Positions 11,057-22,792 are shown, numbered from the stretch's first letter. The stretch is DNA of 64,000 nucleotides from Cryptomeria japonica (GCF_030272615.1 NC_081407.1:98129897-98193896), one strand, 5' to 3'. Numbers and translations: made by a program. The notes: generated by a model from the sequence alone, not told the origin.

Positions 11057-11496
11057 GACAGACAGCATTTTCAGCATTTTTGACAGCTTTTTCCAAAGTG
11101 CAAAACAACAGTTTCCGGAGCAGTTTCAGGGGCAGAATCAGGACAATGGTGCCCGCGCCCCCATCCCGAACATTTTCATTCATATTTTAACTCCGGGTAC
11201 GCATTTACATTCTTGTCTTATCCTTGTATTTACAGCTTTCCATTGTTTAAGTTCAATTCTGCAATCTTGTCATTAGTTCCTACTTGCATTTTGGGGTTAG
11301 GGATTGAACTTGCATCATTTTATCTTTCAATTACAACAAGGGAATAGAAATCCTAATAGGTAGCCCGTGGCTCTCTCTTCCACAAGAAGAAGTAGCCAAT
11401 TATGTGATACCTCTAGGCTCTTTCGTATTCCGCAAGTGTGTGGTTGAAAGTGAGATTAGGGCATGTTTGCTTAGTGTCACTTTTTCTCCTACACAC

Positions 11497-11676
11497 AGAG
11501 AAAATCCAAAAAATCAGCAAGACAGAGAGAAGAAGGGCAAGTTCGAACCAAACTGGCTTGGTCCTTACATCATCACAGCAGTCTATGGATCTGGGGCATA
11601 TCAGCTCTCAACTACAGAAGGTGAACCTTTGGAGGATCCTATCAATAGCATGCACCTTCGTAGGTTCTACACATAG
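11497..11676 (+). pseudogene. G1 integrase C-terminus
   Basis: Immediately after the G2 right LTR, an open frame encodes a typical gypsy integrase tail: KGKFEPNWLGPYII, then GAYQLSTTEG, then NSMHLRRFYT, ending in TAG at 11674. It is the missing end of the integrase that stops at ~4182, which proves that G2 is nested in G1. The upstream part of any frame running into it belongs to the LTR. Confidence 0.88.
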
Positions 11677-13361
11677 TTCTTCGGAATATCCTAATTCAAA
11701 AATACAAAAAAAAATCAAAATATTCAAAAATAAAAAAAAAATAAAAAAATAAAAAAATTGAAAAATCAAAAAAGTAAAGAGAAATAATTTCGTCCAACGG
11801 TGAAAACCACTTCGGTGGCGCCCTGGGCAAGTACCATGGTGAAAACTGGGTCACCAATGCCATGCGTAGAGACTTTGCTCCTCCCTCCTTCAGGATTCTC
11901 TTTCATCCTCTTCACTTTGCACACACTCACAACCAATTCACTCATAATAAACTTACCCATTCCTATCATGGCTTGTTATTGATCTACCTAAGATTGGTTA
12001 GCCATTCATAATAAACCTCCCTTTCCATCCATAATAAGTCAGATCCTATCTGTGGCTAAGGCAAATCCTACATCTAGTGATGGGTGTGGAACTAAGAACA
12101 TCACATGTTTCGAGGAGTACAGTTTCTTCCAGCTTTCTTCAGTCTATTCGTGCACAATCCGCAATAAAGCAACATTTGCATCGCAGATCCGCAATAAAGT
12201 TTCGTCTTCTCCGCAATAAAGTATCAGTTTCATGGATTCAGTCAGTTTCAGATGAGACACAACAACAACAATGGGCTTCAATAAATCAAATCTTTCAACA
12301 GACTCAGACAACATATGGTTCGGTGTTAATCTATCCTTTTTGTGAAAGTGAACATTGTGACCACAATCAGACATGACTTATACAAGTGACAAGAGACACT
12401 AAACTTGAGGACTACAGTAGATGTTGGTGTCGAGTCTTGGTTTTCTTTTGATTTTATCTTTTTGGTGACATGTCTTTTAGCTTTTCCGGGATGTCTTTGA
12501 CTAGAGATTATATCTCCAGGATGTCTTTGACTAGAAAGGCGAGGATGGGGTATCGTCACCTATTTTGTTTGCTGTCTATGGATTGTCTCTTAGTAATGCT
12601 ATGACTTGTCCAAGGATATGAGGACACTGTGAGTCTAGTATGAACTGGAGCATTCCTTGTTTGTGACTGTCTTATCTCCATGCAAATAGGTACAATGACT
12701 TTCTGGGTCGAACATATGCCTCGATGGTCATAACCTACTTGCCATAATAAAGCTCAATGATGATAACGCACAAGAAGCTCTTTCACTTTCATATCTTCTG
12801 TCTTTCATCCCCCTTTCTTGATTGACTTCCATCGTCCTTCTTGAGTCCACGTAGCCTACTATCACATGACTGAGTATAATGACACATCAAAAACATTTGC
12901 ATTTCATATAGTTGCACCTGCATTACCACATATAAGCATTTCATACATACATATAGATATCACAACTGCAGCACATCCTGCATACAACACATGTTAGCAC
13001 ATCTTACATTTTCATCATGTAAATAATCATTTGCATCATCATATTCATCTGCATTACATACATTCACATTTGCATCATACATCACATATAAAACATAAAA
13101 GAACAAAAATATTGCATGGCATCATGTACATATTTGCATCCATATCATAAGCATCCATATCATAAAACATGTATCACATAAGAAACATACATCACATAAG
13201 TACACATGCATATAGCTGCCGCAAAAATGAATCATCTCTCATATATAATCAAATGTGTCATGATACAATGATGTCAAAAAAATCATATGGCTACAAAATC
13301 ACCCGCAGGTGTCTACAATACAAAAATTGTACAAACACTGATACAAGGGAGCCCTCTATGG
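11677..13361 (+). other. G1 post-pol non-coding region
   Basis: No coding sequence is supported. It holds an A-rich tract (11697-11780), the GGTGAAAAC motifs, three GCAATAAAG(C/T) repeats (12160-12225) and a CAT-rich low-complexity stretch (12900-13260). Small open frames here look like chance. Confidence 0.6.
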
Positions 13362-15296
13362 CTATGATGAACTCCCTCCCTCAGAGCCGCCTGGCCTCGA
13401 CGGAGTCTGAGCTCTAGAAGGACCTGCTCCAGGATCACCCTGTCTGTCTGGTGGTGGTGGAGGACCCATGACCCCACCACTCGATGCCTGTCTCCTCCGG
13501 CTCCCTCCCGTAGCCGTCGCTATCCGTGATGGTCTATGGAAGCTCCTCGCCCGCTGATCTGCTGGCACAACACCATAATACAGGTCCCTCTAGTAGGCGA
13601 TCTCCTCTCCGGCTCGCAAGACATATGCGTAGCCTGCTCCTGCGTCCTCCGTCGCCTGTCTCCCTGCCCTCAGCGTTGTCTCAGCCTCAGTATAGCGCTG
13701 GATAGCCTGATCCCTCTCTCACTCAGTATCTTTGAGCCTGGTCCTGATTCGGTCCCTCTCCCGCTCCAACTCCTGGATCTCGTCTGCCTGGCCCTGACAG
13801 ATCTCCCTCAGCTCTAGCAGCTCATCCTCCTCTGGATCCCCACCCTCTGCCTCTGCCTGTGGCTCTCCCTCTGCGGGTGCCTGCCCCTGTACTTATATCG
13901 GTGCCTGAACATGTACCTGTCTCTGTGCATGCCTGGGTACCTGTACCTATCTCTGTCCCTGCACCTGTCCCTGTCTTTGTCCCTGTGCTGCTGGTACCTG
14001 CAGGGGCAATCCACCGCGACCCCTCACCACCTGGGCCTGTCTCTCCTGTCCACCCTCCCTCCGAGGTGCCACCCTCCTCTCCCCAACTACTCCCCTCCGC
14101 CTCCGTCGGCCCCTGCCTCCATCACCCCCACCGTCATCATCGTCATCTCCTCCTGCATCTCCCTCCAGTAGCTCCCCTGGATCTGTCAGTCGAGGGAATG
14201 GATGCTATGCCCAGTAAGCTGTATACTCTGCATCCATACCTGCATCCTCAATCTCTGGCCACATATCCTAGGGTAGGGGCATCATCTCTGCCAGCAGTGT
14301 GACGGCCTGATCATATGACAATAATGGTCCGAATTGCGCCTGATCCCTCACTGTGCGGGCATACATACCCGAGCCTCGTGGCATCCTCTGGATCCTGCCA
14401 AACTGTCTGCCTACCCTGTCCACCAGCTATCTCTCCAATATGTCGGGCGTCTGCCCAATCAGATATCTGCTCCTGAAAGTATAAGGCAGCTCCACTGCGT
14501 CATCCTCCCACTCCTCGCACCCCAGGTACGGCCTCCAGATGACTACATCAATGTCATCTATCACACGCCTCCAGTGCTCTAGCCTGCCAATCCGAGGCTG
14601 CGAAGTGATCATATCATACAAGTGAACAAAGCTCCGCCCATGACCTCTGCCCCTGAAGTGTATAGACTGTGTGATAGGCAGATGCTCGTATGCCCACACC
14701 TGCAATAGTGTCACTCCACAGCCCAATCCCACTGATCCATGGTAGACGAACTGGTGCAGCTCATAATACAGGTGTGCCAACACACATGGACCCCATGCAT
14801 ATCTGGTGTGATGTGTAACCAATGTCTCCAGTGCTCCTCCCCAGCCCACTGCCAACCCCCGTGTCGCCCTGTCCGGACACAGGAAACCACTGATGGCTCC
14901 TCCAATCACAGCTGGCAAAGCTAACCCTGTCGCAGTCATGGTATCCCATGCCACATGCCCTGCTCTCATCTCTAGCCCGGGATCCTGGAACACCCATCTC
15001 AAAGCCTCTTTGTCTCCATCTCGGTCATAGGGGATCAGATCTCCATCGATCGGTATGTGCAGAATCCTGTAAACATCCTCAAGCGTCACTGTCATCTCAC
15101 CCATCGGTAGATGAAACGTACAAGTCTCGGAGTGCCATCTCTCCGCCAATACAGTCAGCAAACCCATGTTTGCCCGAAACTCAGGCACATACAGCACGTG
15201 TCTCAATCCCATCTCCTCAATGGCATCTCTGTCCTCAAACGACAACTCCGGTCGCAATCTCTGTGTAGACGGGAATCTCTCTCGTGACTCTAACAT
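13362..15296 (-). pseudogene. Antisense plant mobile domain (PMD) gene inside G1
   Basis: On the minus strand one phase runs 645 codons from ATG 15296 to TAG 13362. The intact first 289 codons are a PMD (aminotransferase-like/MAIN-like family): LLTVLAERWHSETCTFHLP, then GEMTVTLEDVYRILHIPIDG, then a Gly/Ala-rich core and a WRPYL motif near the end. The next part is acidic/Gly-rich (about codons 370-410), then Gln-rich with repeated QGQ/VQV motifs (~420-470). A predicted coiled coil follows (ELLELRE, IQELERERDRI, ~490-540), then a basic/Pro-rich tail. Stops interrupt at 14427, 14268, 14205, 13947, 13893, 13719 and 13590, five of them TAG, with no frameshift. Cellular PMD proteins such as MAIN and MAIL1 act in transposon silencing and gene expression. 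Captured copies in Tat elements are known as a class; the role in the element is unknown. A TGA lies 21 nt upstream of the ATG. Confidence 0.85.
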
Positions 15297-15344
15297 AGGC
15301 AGATACTCTTGCAGTCAAACAATCAATCATGTCAGTCATCGTGG

Positions 15345-15582
15345 CATTCACTGTTTATCACAAAATGCTACTCGCTATCTCAATGCATATGGTTATCTAT
15401 CCTAGTAATGCTCCCTATTCATCACAAAGTACTATGTGTGTGACATTCCCTATTCATCACAAAGTGTTACTCACATTTTGCACTCCCTGTTCATCACAAA
15501 GTGCAGCTCATACTTTGGGTACTCCCTGTTCATCACAAAGTACTCTATCTTGGTGCTCCCTGTTCATCACAAAGTGCCTTAA
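15345..15582. repeat. Six copies of TTCATCACAAAGT repeat
   Basis: C(T/C)(A/G)TTCATCACAAAGT recurs at about 33-40-bp spacing (near 15416, 15449, 15487, 15525, 15560, plus a weaker copy near 15350). It lies just upstream of the antisense PMD start. The spacer lengths and contents vary, so this is a degenerate tandem array and not a CRISPR array. Confidence 0.8.
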
Positions 15583-15704
15583 TCTATCCTAGTCTTCCTC
15601 GAGGACCTTCTTGAGTGTATCCTCTCAGCAGCTTATCCAATCGACAGCGTATGTTCATCACAGAACTGCCAATTTGACCTAGAAGACCAAAACCTTGCAT
15701 TTTT

Positions 15705-15957
15705 AGACATAAACGCGTTTTAAACTCACAAACGCGCCTATAGACTGCACAAGCACGCCTACACAACACAAGACGTGCCTTTTGGACATAAACGTGCTTA
15801 AATTATGCACAAACGTGACTTTGAGACATAAACGCCCCTACAGGACGTAGACGCGCCCGCATTCGACATAAGCGCGGTTCTAGACGCAAACGCGCCTGGC
15901 ACCGACACAGACGCGCCTGGCGGACACAGACGCGCCTGGCACTGACACAAACGCGGT
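15705..15957. repeat. ACGCGCC-rich tandem array
   Basis: About a dozen units of roughly 18-22 bp are built on ACA(A/G)ACGCGCC, with variants ACGTGCC and ACGCCCC. CpG and CGCG are strongly concentrated compared with the AT-rich surroundings. It sits 0.4-0.65 kb upstream of the antisense PMD start. CGCG cores match the known VCGCGB site of CAMTA factors; binding here is inference. Confidence 0.8.
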
Positions 15958-16484
15958 TGCACATTTTTGCACTTTTTTGTGCCCTATTCCTAAGCGCATT
16001 TATTGCTAAACTACTATGCATTAATGACAAAATTGAAATGCGTCAAAGTACGAGGAGGTTTGGTGGTACTTACCGGCTCTCCTGCCTCTGCTGGTCTCTG
16101 AAACCGGTGAACGCGGTCGAATCTGTGTACGAAAGCCATCGCTGCTGACTGTTGCTGCTTTTTTCTCGCTCTGCACTGTGATCTCGTGAGGGTGTAGATG
16201 ACAATGAGGATGTCTTTTGCCCGTGGTCTATCTTATAGCCTACCATAGCCCTTGACCTTCATTTCCCGAGTCAGTCTTTTTTATCCCGTGACTTTGTCAC
16301 TTTATCTGGTCAATCTATTCTAGCCTTTCTTTCTTATCGAGAGATTGTCTGCAATCTTTTCAGACATTTTCATCCAATCTCTCGAGGGGGCATATCATTC
16401 CCATTCGGGGGCAACTCTGTATCAGTTCATCTTATTTTCTTTGAAACAACGTGACAAGCCGCATTGTCTCAAAGAGGGGCAAAA

Positions 16485-17400
16485 TGTAGACACCCAAAAT
16501 TGTCCAGTCTAATTAAATAAATATTTTATTTATTTAATTATCTAAGCCTAATTCTTCTATTAATTAAATAAATCTTTATTTATTTAATTAATTCATTTAT
16601 CCTCTTCTAGCCTTATTTCTCATTTAAATAAATACATTTATTTATTTAAATTATCCTTTCCTAAATTAAATAAATATTTTTATTTATTTAATTATCCTAC
16701 TTCTTCTATTAATTAAATAAATCTTTATTTATTTAATTAATTCATTATCTTTTTCTACACATGACACATGTCATTCATCTCTTAATTCCTACACTACCTA
16801 CCTCTTTCATTATTTTACTATTTCTTCTACCTACCCTCTAATCCTAGCCGACCTCTCTTTTTACACCTCTCAATCTTAACCTTCCATTTCATATTGTGTC
16901 TTCTATTTAAGGAGATGCTTTCTTCATTGTCAAACCCTAATCACTCATGCTAATGACTAATCTTGAAGACTTGGCTACACTACGATCCTACTTGCAACCA
17001 CATTCCGTTCTTTGTTGAGCTCTTGTGCATATAAAAATCTGAGAGCAAATATATCAAGCAAGATCAATGGAGATAGGAAGAATGGAGATCAAAACCCTAT
17101 TGGACATGTGATGGTATAATCTTTGTGATTTTGAGTTATTTGCATTGTCTTAGGTAATCTTCATATGTTATGGTGGATCTTTGTTGATTGTTAGGCTAGG
17201 GTTTTGTGGTTGGATTCATTTAGCCTTTCAATATTGTTATTATTGTTGTCCATTTTCACCATATACAGAACTAAATCATGATTTCTTCCTCTATGAAGTG
17301 ATTTGCCTTGTTGTGTAACATCTCAGTCTTGGTCAGATCAACTTGTCTCTATTCATAATTTCCTGCACACCTTTAGGTGACCTCCTAAAGTACGTAAATC
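16485..17400 (+). repeat. G1 3' LTR (right end approximate)
   Basis: It starts TGTAGACACCC directly after a purine tract. The first 260 bp are rich in palindromic TTTATTTAATTAATT-type units. TATTTAA at 16904-16910 precedes a CAAACCCTAATC stretch and is the likely promoter. No second LTR is in the window, so the end is a guess; C1 coding sequence ends at 17463. Confidence 0.65.
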
Positions 17401-17462
17401 AGAATCAATCCACACATAATAATTCTGTAGATTCATCGAATTGATGCTTTCACCAAACTCGG

Positions 17463-20400
17463 TCAGTGAGTAGAAGATAGGGGTAGGACCCCTAACTTGC
17501 TTCTGAGATACCCAAAAGTGTCCCTTGGCAATGGATTTGTGAAGATATCTGCTAATTGCTCCTTTGAATTGATATATTCTAGCACAACTTTCTTCTCTTG
17601 AACTTCTTCTTTGAGATAGTGATACTTTATAGATATATGTTTTGTCTTAGAGTGCATCACTGGATTCTTTGAAATGTTAATGGCACTAGTATTATCACAG
17701 AATATAGTTACTAGCTCGGTAACTTTCTCATTTATACCTTCCAACAGTTGTTTGATCCATGCTATATTGGTACAGTTCAATGTTGCAACAACGTATTCAA
17801 CTTCTGCTGTTGACTGTGAGATACATCCTTGTTTCTTGCTAAGCCAACTTACTAGTCTTTCTCCTAAAAAGAAAGCTCCACCACTTGTGCTTTTCCTGTC
17901 ATCAATGTTGCCTGCCCAATCAGCATCAGTATAAACTTTTAAATCAAAATCATTCTTCTTTTGATATACTAAGCCATAATCTTTAGTGCCTCTCAGGTAT
18001 TTGAAAATTCTCTTGATTGTTGTCATATGTGTTTCCTTGGGATCTACAAAGAATCTTGCTACAATACCTACTACATGTGCAATATCCAGTCTACTATGCA
18101 CAACATATTACAATTTTCCAATCATAGATCGGTAAAGTGTCTCATCAACAGATGCAAATTCACCATTCTTTGATAATTTACAGTTAGTAGTCATAGGAGT
18201 ACTTACTGGTTTAAAATCCTTCATTCCAAATTTCTTCAAGATTATCTTTATGTACTTGGATTGAGTAATGAAAATCTCATCTTTCATTTGCAATATCTGT
18301 AAACCTATAAAATACTTTATCTCACCGATTAATGACATCTCAAATTCTTTGTACATTTCATTTCCAAAGTTCTTGCATAAGGAGTCATTTCCACAAAATA
18401 TGATATCATCAACAAATATGGCTGAGATCAGTATTCCATTGTCCTCATCTTTCTTCATGTACATATTGTTGTTTTCACTTGTCCTTATAAAACCAATCTT
18501 GATTAAATAAGAGTGTAGTCTTTCATGCCATGCTCTAGGTGCTTGCTCTGTCTCAAACATGTGTTCTGTCTCAGTTTGTTCCTTGTCATCACTGGGTCAT
18601 CCTTATCTCCTATAATTTGACTTTCTTCATGATGTCTTCTGACATATTTGGCTAATATAGGCTCAGTAGGTTTTGTATGATCTTCTGCATCACTCGGTAA
18701 CTGGACATTATCTTCATTTTCTTCAGCAGCTTTCTCAAAAGGACTTCTCAGTTGAACATAAATGAATTCTTCATAATTTTCTGGTTCTTTGGAATTTCCT
18801 TCACCATTTCTTTCTGCAAATTCATCAATTTTCACATTTTCACTTTCTACTATTTTGTTAGATGATTTGATCAGACATTTAAATGCTTTACTTCTAGAAG
18901 AATAACCAAGAAATGTTCCTTCTTCACTTTTCTGATCAAACTTTCCATTTTTGTCATCTTTGTGAACATAACATCTACTTCCAAAGATTTTAAAGTAACT
19001 TATATTAGGTTTATTGTCATACTAGATCTCATAAGGTGTCTTCATAGTTCCTTTCTTCAATTGAACTCGATTCAGGGTGTAAACTGCAATGTTGATTGCT
19101 TCTCTCCAAAATGTTTGAGGTACCCTCTTTTCTATCAGCAGGGTTCTTGCACAATCCATAATTGATCTATTTCTTCTCTCAGCTATCCCATTTTGCTGAG
19201 GTGTTCTCAGTGCAGATACTTGCCTCTTTATACCATGATCATTGCAGAATAAGTTAAATTCATCAGAAGTGAACTCTCCTCCTCTATTAGATCTAAGACA
19301 TTTCAGTTGTCTTCCTGTTTCATTTTCAACTCTTGCCTTGTACCATTTAAACATTTGAAAAGCTTCTGATTTCTCTTTTAAAAACATGACTGACATCATC
19401 CTTGAGTAATCATCCACAAATAATATGAAGTATTTGTCACCATAATAACTTTGAACTTTCATAGAACCACAAAGATCAGTATGTACTAGATCTAAAATTC
19501 CTTTTGAAGTGTAGGAATTACTTGTAAAGCTTGATCTTTTCATCTTACCCATCTAGCATCCTCGACACATAGCATTCTCTGGTTTTTCAAGACTTGGTAG
19601 ACCTCTTACTTGGTGCTTAATACTTATTTTGATCAAATTATCAAAATTTACATGACAAAACCTTTTATGCCATAACCAGGTATCATCTATCTTTGCATAA
19701 AGACACTTGTTCCTAGTTGAGTCAAGATGAAATGTATTACCTTTTGTTTGTGTCCCGGTAGCAGCTAACTTTCCATGCTTGTCATGAACTTTGACAAGTC
19801 CTTTCAGAAATTCTATTCGGTATCCTGTATTGTTTAGTTGTGCTACACTCAACAAATTGTATTTCAAACCTTCAACCCAGTATACATCATCACATTTAGC
19901 ATTGTCAAGAAGTGTTATAGATCCTTTACCTTTCACTGGACATGGTGCATCATTACCAAATCTTACATAGCCTCCATCATAGTCTTCTAATTTAACAAAC
20001 TTGTGTTTATCACCTATCATATGATGTGAGCATCCACTATCTATGATCCAAGAATCATTATTATTTATGTGAGATATTAGAGCTTTTTCTTCATACCTTT
20101 CTTTATCAGATCCATCCTTAATAGCCACATAAACAACTTCTTTAGTATCGGTTTCATCAGATTTGTCATCATTGGATTCCTCATCAGCTATTAGACATGT
20201 CTTTCTATCTCTCCTTCTGAAGTCTCGGTGTCCTCTGTATTGGTTGTCTTTCTGCCTGTTATCTCAGTATTCTCTCTTTTCACTAGATTCTTTGTCAGGG
20301 CAGTTAGAAGCCATATGTCCTATCTTATCACAATTGAAACATTTTAAAGGTAGCTTCTCTTTATACTTACCTTTTCCTCTTGGTAACCTTCTGGCTAATA

Positions 20401-21190
20401 ATGCTTCAAACTCTTTTTGCTTCTTGATTTCCTCATACAGTTTGTGGACTTCTTCCATGTTCTTACGAAATCTTTCACTTGCTCCACTGTGATCTCCTTC
20501 AGAGTACTTACTCATTCCATCACTGTAATCATTAGATTCACCAATATGAAAAGAACTGAATGCAGATTCAACTTTATTTACCGAAGACCCACTGTTATCA
20601 AAATTACTTAACTCAAATGCATGTAGCTTACCAATAGTAGCATCTTAAGAAATTGTCATGTTAGGTACAGACCTCAATTCATTGATTGTAGAGACTCGAA
20701 TAACATAGGCTAGTAGAAGGGTTCTCAACAACTTACTTGTTATATCCTTTTCTTCAATAGTTCCACCTGCTCCTTTAATTTGATTGACAATCTCCTTTAG
20801 TCTTGTACTGTATTGGGTTATGTTCTCACCTTCATTCATTCTCATGAATTCAAGTTGTCCTCTAAGACTATCTACTTTTTCTCTTTGAACATGTTCATCA
20901 CCTCCATACACAGATATGAGCTTAGTCCACATTGCTTTTGCATCATTACAGCCTTCTAGATCATTAAACTCTGAGTCGGTCAATGCTGATGTAATTTCAA
21001 TCATAGCTTAAATATATTCTTGCTTTGCCTTTATCTTTTCCAAGGTCATAGGGTTGGTGCTCGGTGCAATGTAATCATTCTCTAGATAATATGTTGCATA
21101 TTCTCCAATTCCTGATAAATGTAGCTTCATTCTTTTCTTCCATGTGGAGAAACTTGACTTGTTCAGCTTCAGTGCATCCCTTTTATACAT
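17463..21190 (-). pseudogene. C1 gag-pol
   Basis: A single phase runs from the gag start (21190) to about 18570 with several nonsense codons (including TAA at 21008 and 20645). It then shifts phase and runs to 17463. Gag has an intact CCHC knuckle (CFNCDKIGHMASNC). The protease has DSGCSHHM. The integrase has HKRFCHVN with CRGC, then DLCGS, DDYSRM and GGEFTS. The RT keeps FVDD (18416-18405). RNase H has YTDADWAG and the STAEVEY box. Between the last pre-RT text (MTRNKLRQ) and QAPRAW about 190 residues of RT are missing; this deletion causes the phase change near 18565. The copy is non-functional. Confidence 0.9.
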
Positions 21191-21241
21191 CTTCGAATCT
21201 TTGCCTCAAGTACCTTTAAAATTTTTCTTCCGGAGTCCAAA

Positions 21242-21253
21242 GCTCTGATACCA
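21242..21253 (-). other. C1 primer binding site (initiator Met tRNA)
   Basis: The minus strand reads TGGTATCAGAGC, the standard plant copia PBS complementary to tRNA-iMet. It lies between the LTR and gag. Confidence 0.9.
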
Positions 21254-21255
21254 AT

Positions 21256-22792
21256 CGATAGTTCTGATACTTAATGTAAGTACAGATGCTAATAGCTAAC
21301 AAGATGAGAGGGGGGGTGAATCATACAAACTTAATCTTCCATAAAAACAATAGATTCAACCTCGGTAACTTATACTTCAGCAATATAACCAAAACTGCTA
21401 AACATGCAAACTCATAAGCATATAATCATCATAACACTCATAACACTAGATTTAATGTGGAAACCCAAATAGGGAAAAACCACTGTGGGATTTTGGACCC
21501 ACTAAGAAATATACTCTTCTAGAGTATGTTCAGTTAAAAGCAAATCCTGTTAAAGATTACAAACACATTGTTAGATGTGACCCGGTTAAGGGATTTCCCT
21601 CAGATCTATTAGGATCTTCACTTTGTTAGAAGTGACTTTATCAAAGGATTTCAAACACTCATTTAGAATGTTACCTTGCTAGAGGGTTTACATATAAGAC
21701 TGTTAAGTCCACTCGGTTAAGAGATTTTCTGTCACTTACAAAATAATAGTAATACAAATCTATCTACAACTTCACATCTAAAATGCTAAAGCAGATTCTT
21801 ATTTGCTCAAAACAATCTAGTCATGAGACTTATCTTGTCCCTGTGTTGGGCATTCTACTCTGTTATTCAAAACAGGTCTTCAAGCTTCTGTGCTTGGTAA
21901 TCACTATTTAGCATCCCTGTGCATACACTTGCCCGCATACATTGTTTATCAACAAATTCTTATTTATAAACAATTGCTAACCGCTCAATCTCCTTGATCA
22001 CATTTCCCATGATCAATCTTAGCCATCAGATCTTCAAACTTGACCAGGTTCAATGTATCCTTCGATCTGAAAACGTTTTACCTTGCCTCGGGACTTGTAG
22101 TCCTTTCTTGGAACTTGCACAAGGTTATGGGGGTTCAATCTGTGTTGTAGATCTTCCTACCGATCCTTTGCCATACATCCTTAACAAACTTCATGCATAG
22201 CATACCAATCATTTATACATCTCCAGCTAATCATTATTCTTCATTAAATAATGCTTTTATCCATCCCATGCGCATTGTCATAACGCGGTTACAACTCGGT
22301 AAATACTAAACTTTACTCGGTAGACATTTCGCCTTCATTAACCGATATCGATAACCTTAGGGTTTACCGACTAGGTTCCTTAGGGTTTACCGACTAGGTT
22401 CTTTGCTTGGTGACATAGTATAGTATTAACCTTACAATCAACAACATATGTAGAATATCAAAACAATCCAAATATCATGATCTCATCATTGTCTAACTTG
22501 GTAATAGTTGCCCATTGAATAACTTATTTCTCCCCTTATTCATCACATTCTTTCTATGTCTTTTACCGACATCTTAATTCTCTTCTAATCAATCTTCTCA
22601 AGATATGGCAACATCATACTGAATCAAATAATCAATCTCTTGACATCAATGAAAAAATAATGTTATAAAGATAGTTATCATCCTTCTTCAGTTATATCAA
22701 TAATCTTCAAAAACCTTCTCAATATCCTTACTGAATATCAACAATCTCCTGATATTGAAATGCAAACAATCTTTCGTACTGTAATGCCAACA
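21256..22792 (-). repeat. C1 5' LTR
   Basis: On the minus strand it starts TGTTGGCATT at 22792 and runs to the PBS, about 1.54 kb. The low-coordinate end is uncertain by some 10 bp. It contains a G-tract motif (GAGAGGGGGGGTGAAT on the plus strand, 21306-21321) shared with the C3 LTRs and the solo LTR at 29097. It also has many TCGGTA/ACCGA motifs and a tandem 23-bp repeat with AGGGTTTA (22355-22400). Confidence 0.78.

Larger units (their letters stand above)
4197..11495 (+). mobile_element. G2: RT-less Ty3/gypsy element nested in G1
   Basis: The sequence at 4197-4626 is repeated almost exactly at 11066-11495, giving a 5'-truncated left LTR and a complete right LTR. Between them lie a primer site at 4631, one long reading frame (4963-8088) and a non-coding 3' region with a purine tract before the right LTR. 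No RT, RNase H or integrase is visible anywhere, so the element could move only with enzymes supplied in trans. It sits in the G1 integrase gene, since G1 integrase sequence lies on both sides. A later deletion removed about 1.2 kb of the left LTR together with about 600 bp of adjoining G1. Confidence 0.85.
9824..11495 (+). repeat. G2 right LTR
   Basis: It starts TGTAGCATCG directly after the purine tract and ends TACACA, with length 1,672 bp. A TATA-like TATATAA is at 10344-10350, so U3 is about 520 bp. A GC-rich tandem repeat (three ~30-bp units with TGCCCTGGTCC) lies at 10963-11056. The last 430 bp match 4197-4626. G1 integrase sequence begins at the next base. Confidence 0.87.
15297..16484. 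other. Spacer between PMD frame and G1 3' LTR
   Basis: It holds the two repeat arrays listed separately and otherwise no supported gene. It ends with AAAGAGGGGCAAAA (16471-16484), a good polypurine tract for the G1 3' LTR. Confidence 0.65.
11496..17400 (+). mobile_element. G1: right part, from integrase tail to 3' LTR
   Basis: After the integrase tail comes an A-rich stretch (11697-11780). Next is a region with repeated GGTGAAAAC motifs (11809 and 11839), resembling the post-pol text of Tat elements. Then follow an antisense PMD frame, repeat arrays, a purine tract (16471-16484) and the LTR starting at 16485. The right limit is approximate because the LTR end could not be fixed. Confidence 0.75.
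17463..22792 (-). mobile_element. C1: copia element, minus strand, 3' end missing
   Basis: Reading on the minus strand: an LTR (22792 down to ~21256), an initiator-Met primer site (21253-21242), then gag, protease, integrase, RT and RNase H ending at 17463. No purine tract or 3' LTR follows, so the element was truncated just past pol. The LTR begins TGTTGGCATTAC. The domain order protease-integrase-RT-RNase H is that of Ty1/copia, and the sequences resemble C3, suggesting the same Sirevirus-like group. Confidence 0.85.

Noticed and set aside
11404-11496. Upstream extension of the integrase-tail frame
   Set aside because: These bases are G2 LTR sequence that happens to be open; real G1 coding begins at 11497.
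13859-14302. Plus-strand open frame of ~147 codons, and overlapping ones at 13536-13817 and 13911-14171
   Set aside because: They are shadows of the antisense PMD frame; the Pro/Val-rich translation only reflects its Gln-rich repeats read backwards.
15345-15582. Regularly spaced repeats that look CRISPR-like
   Set aside because: Eukaryotic DNA with no cas genes; repeats are short and imperfect and the spacers vary in length.
22760-22792. N-terminal 11 codons of the C2 gag frame
   Set aside because: They lie in the C1 LTR; C2 sequence begins at 22793.
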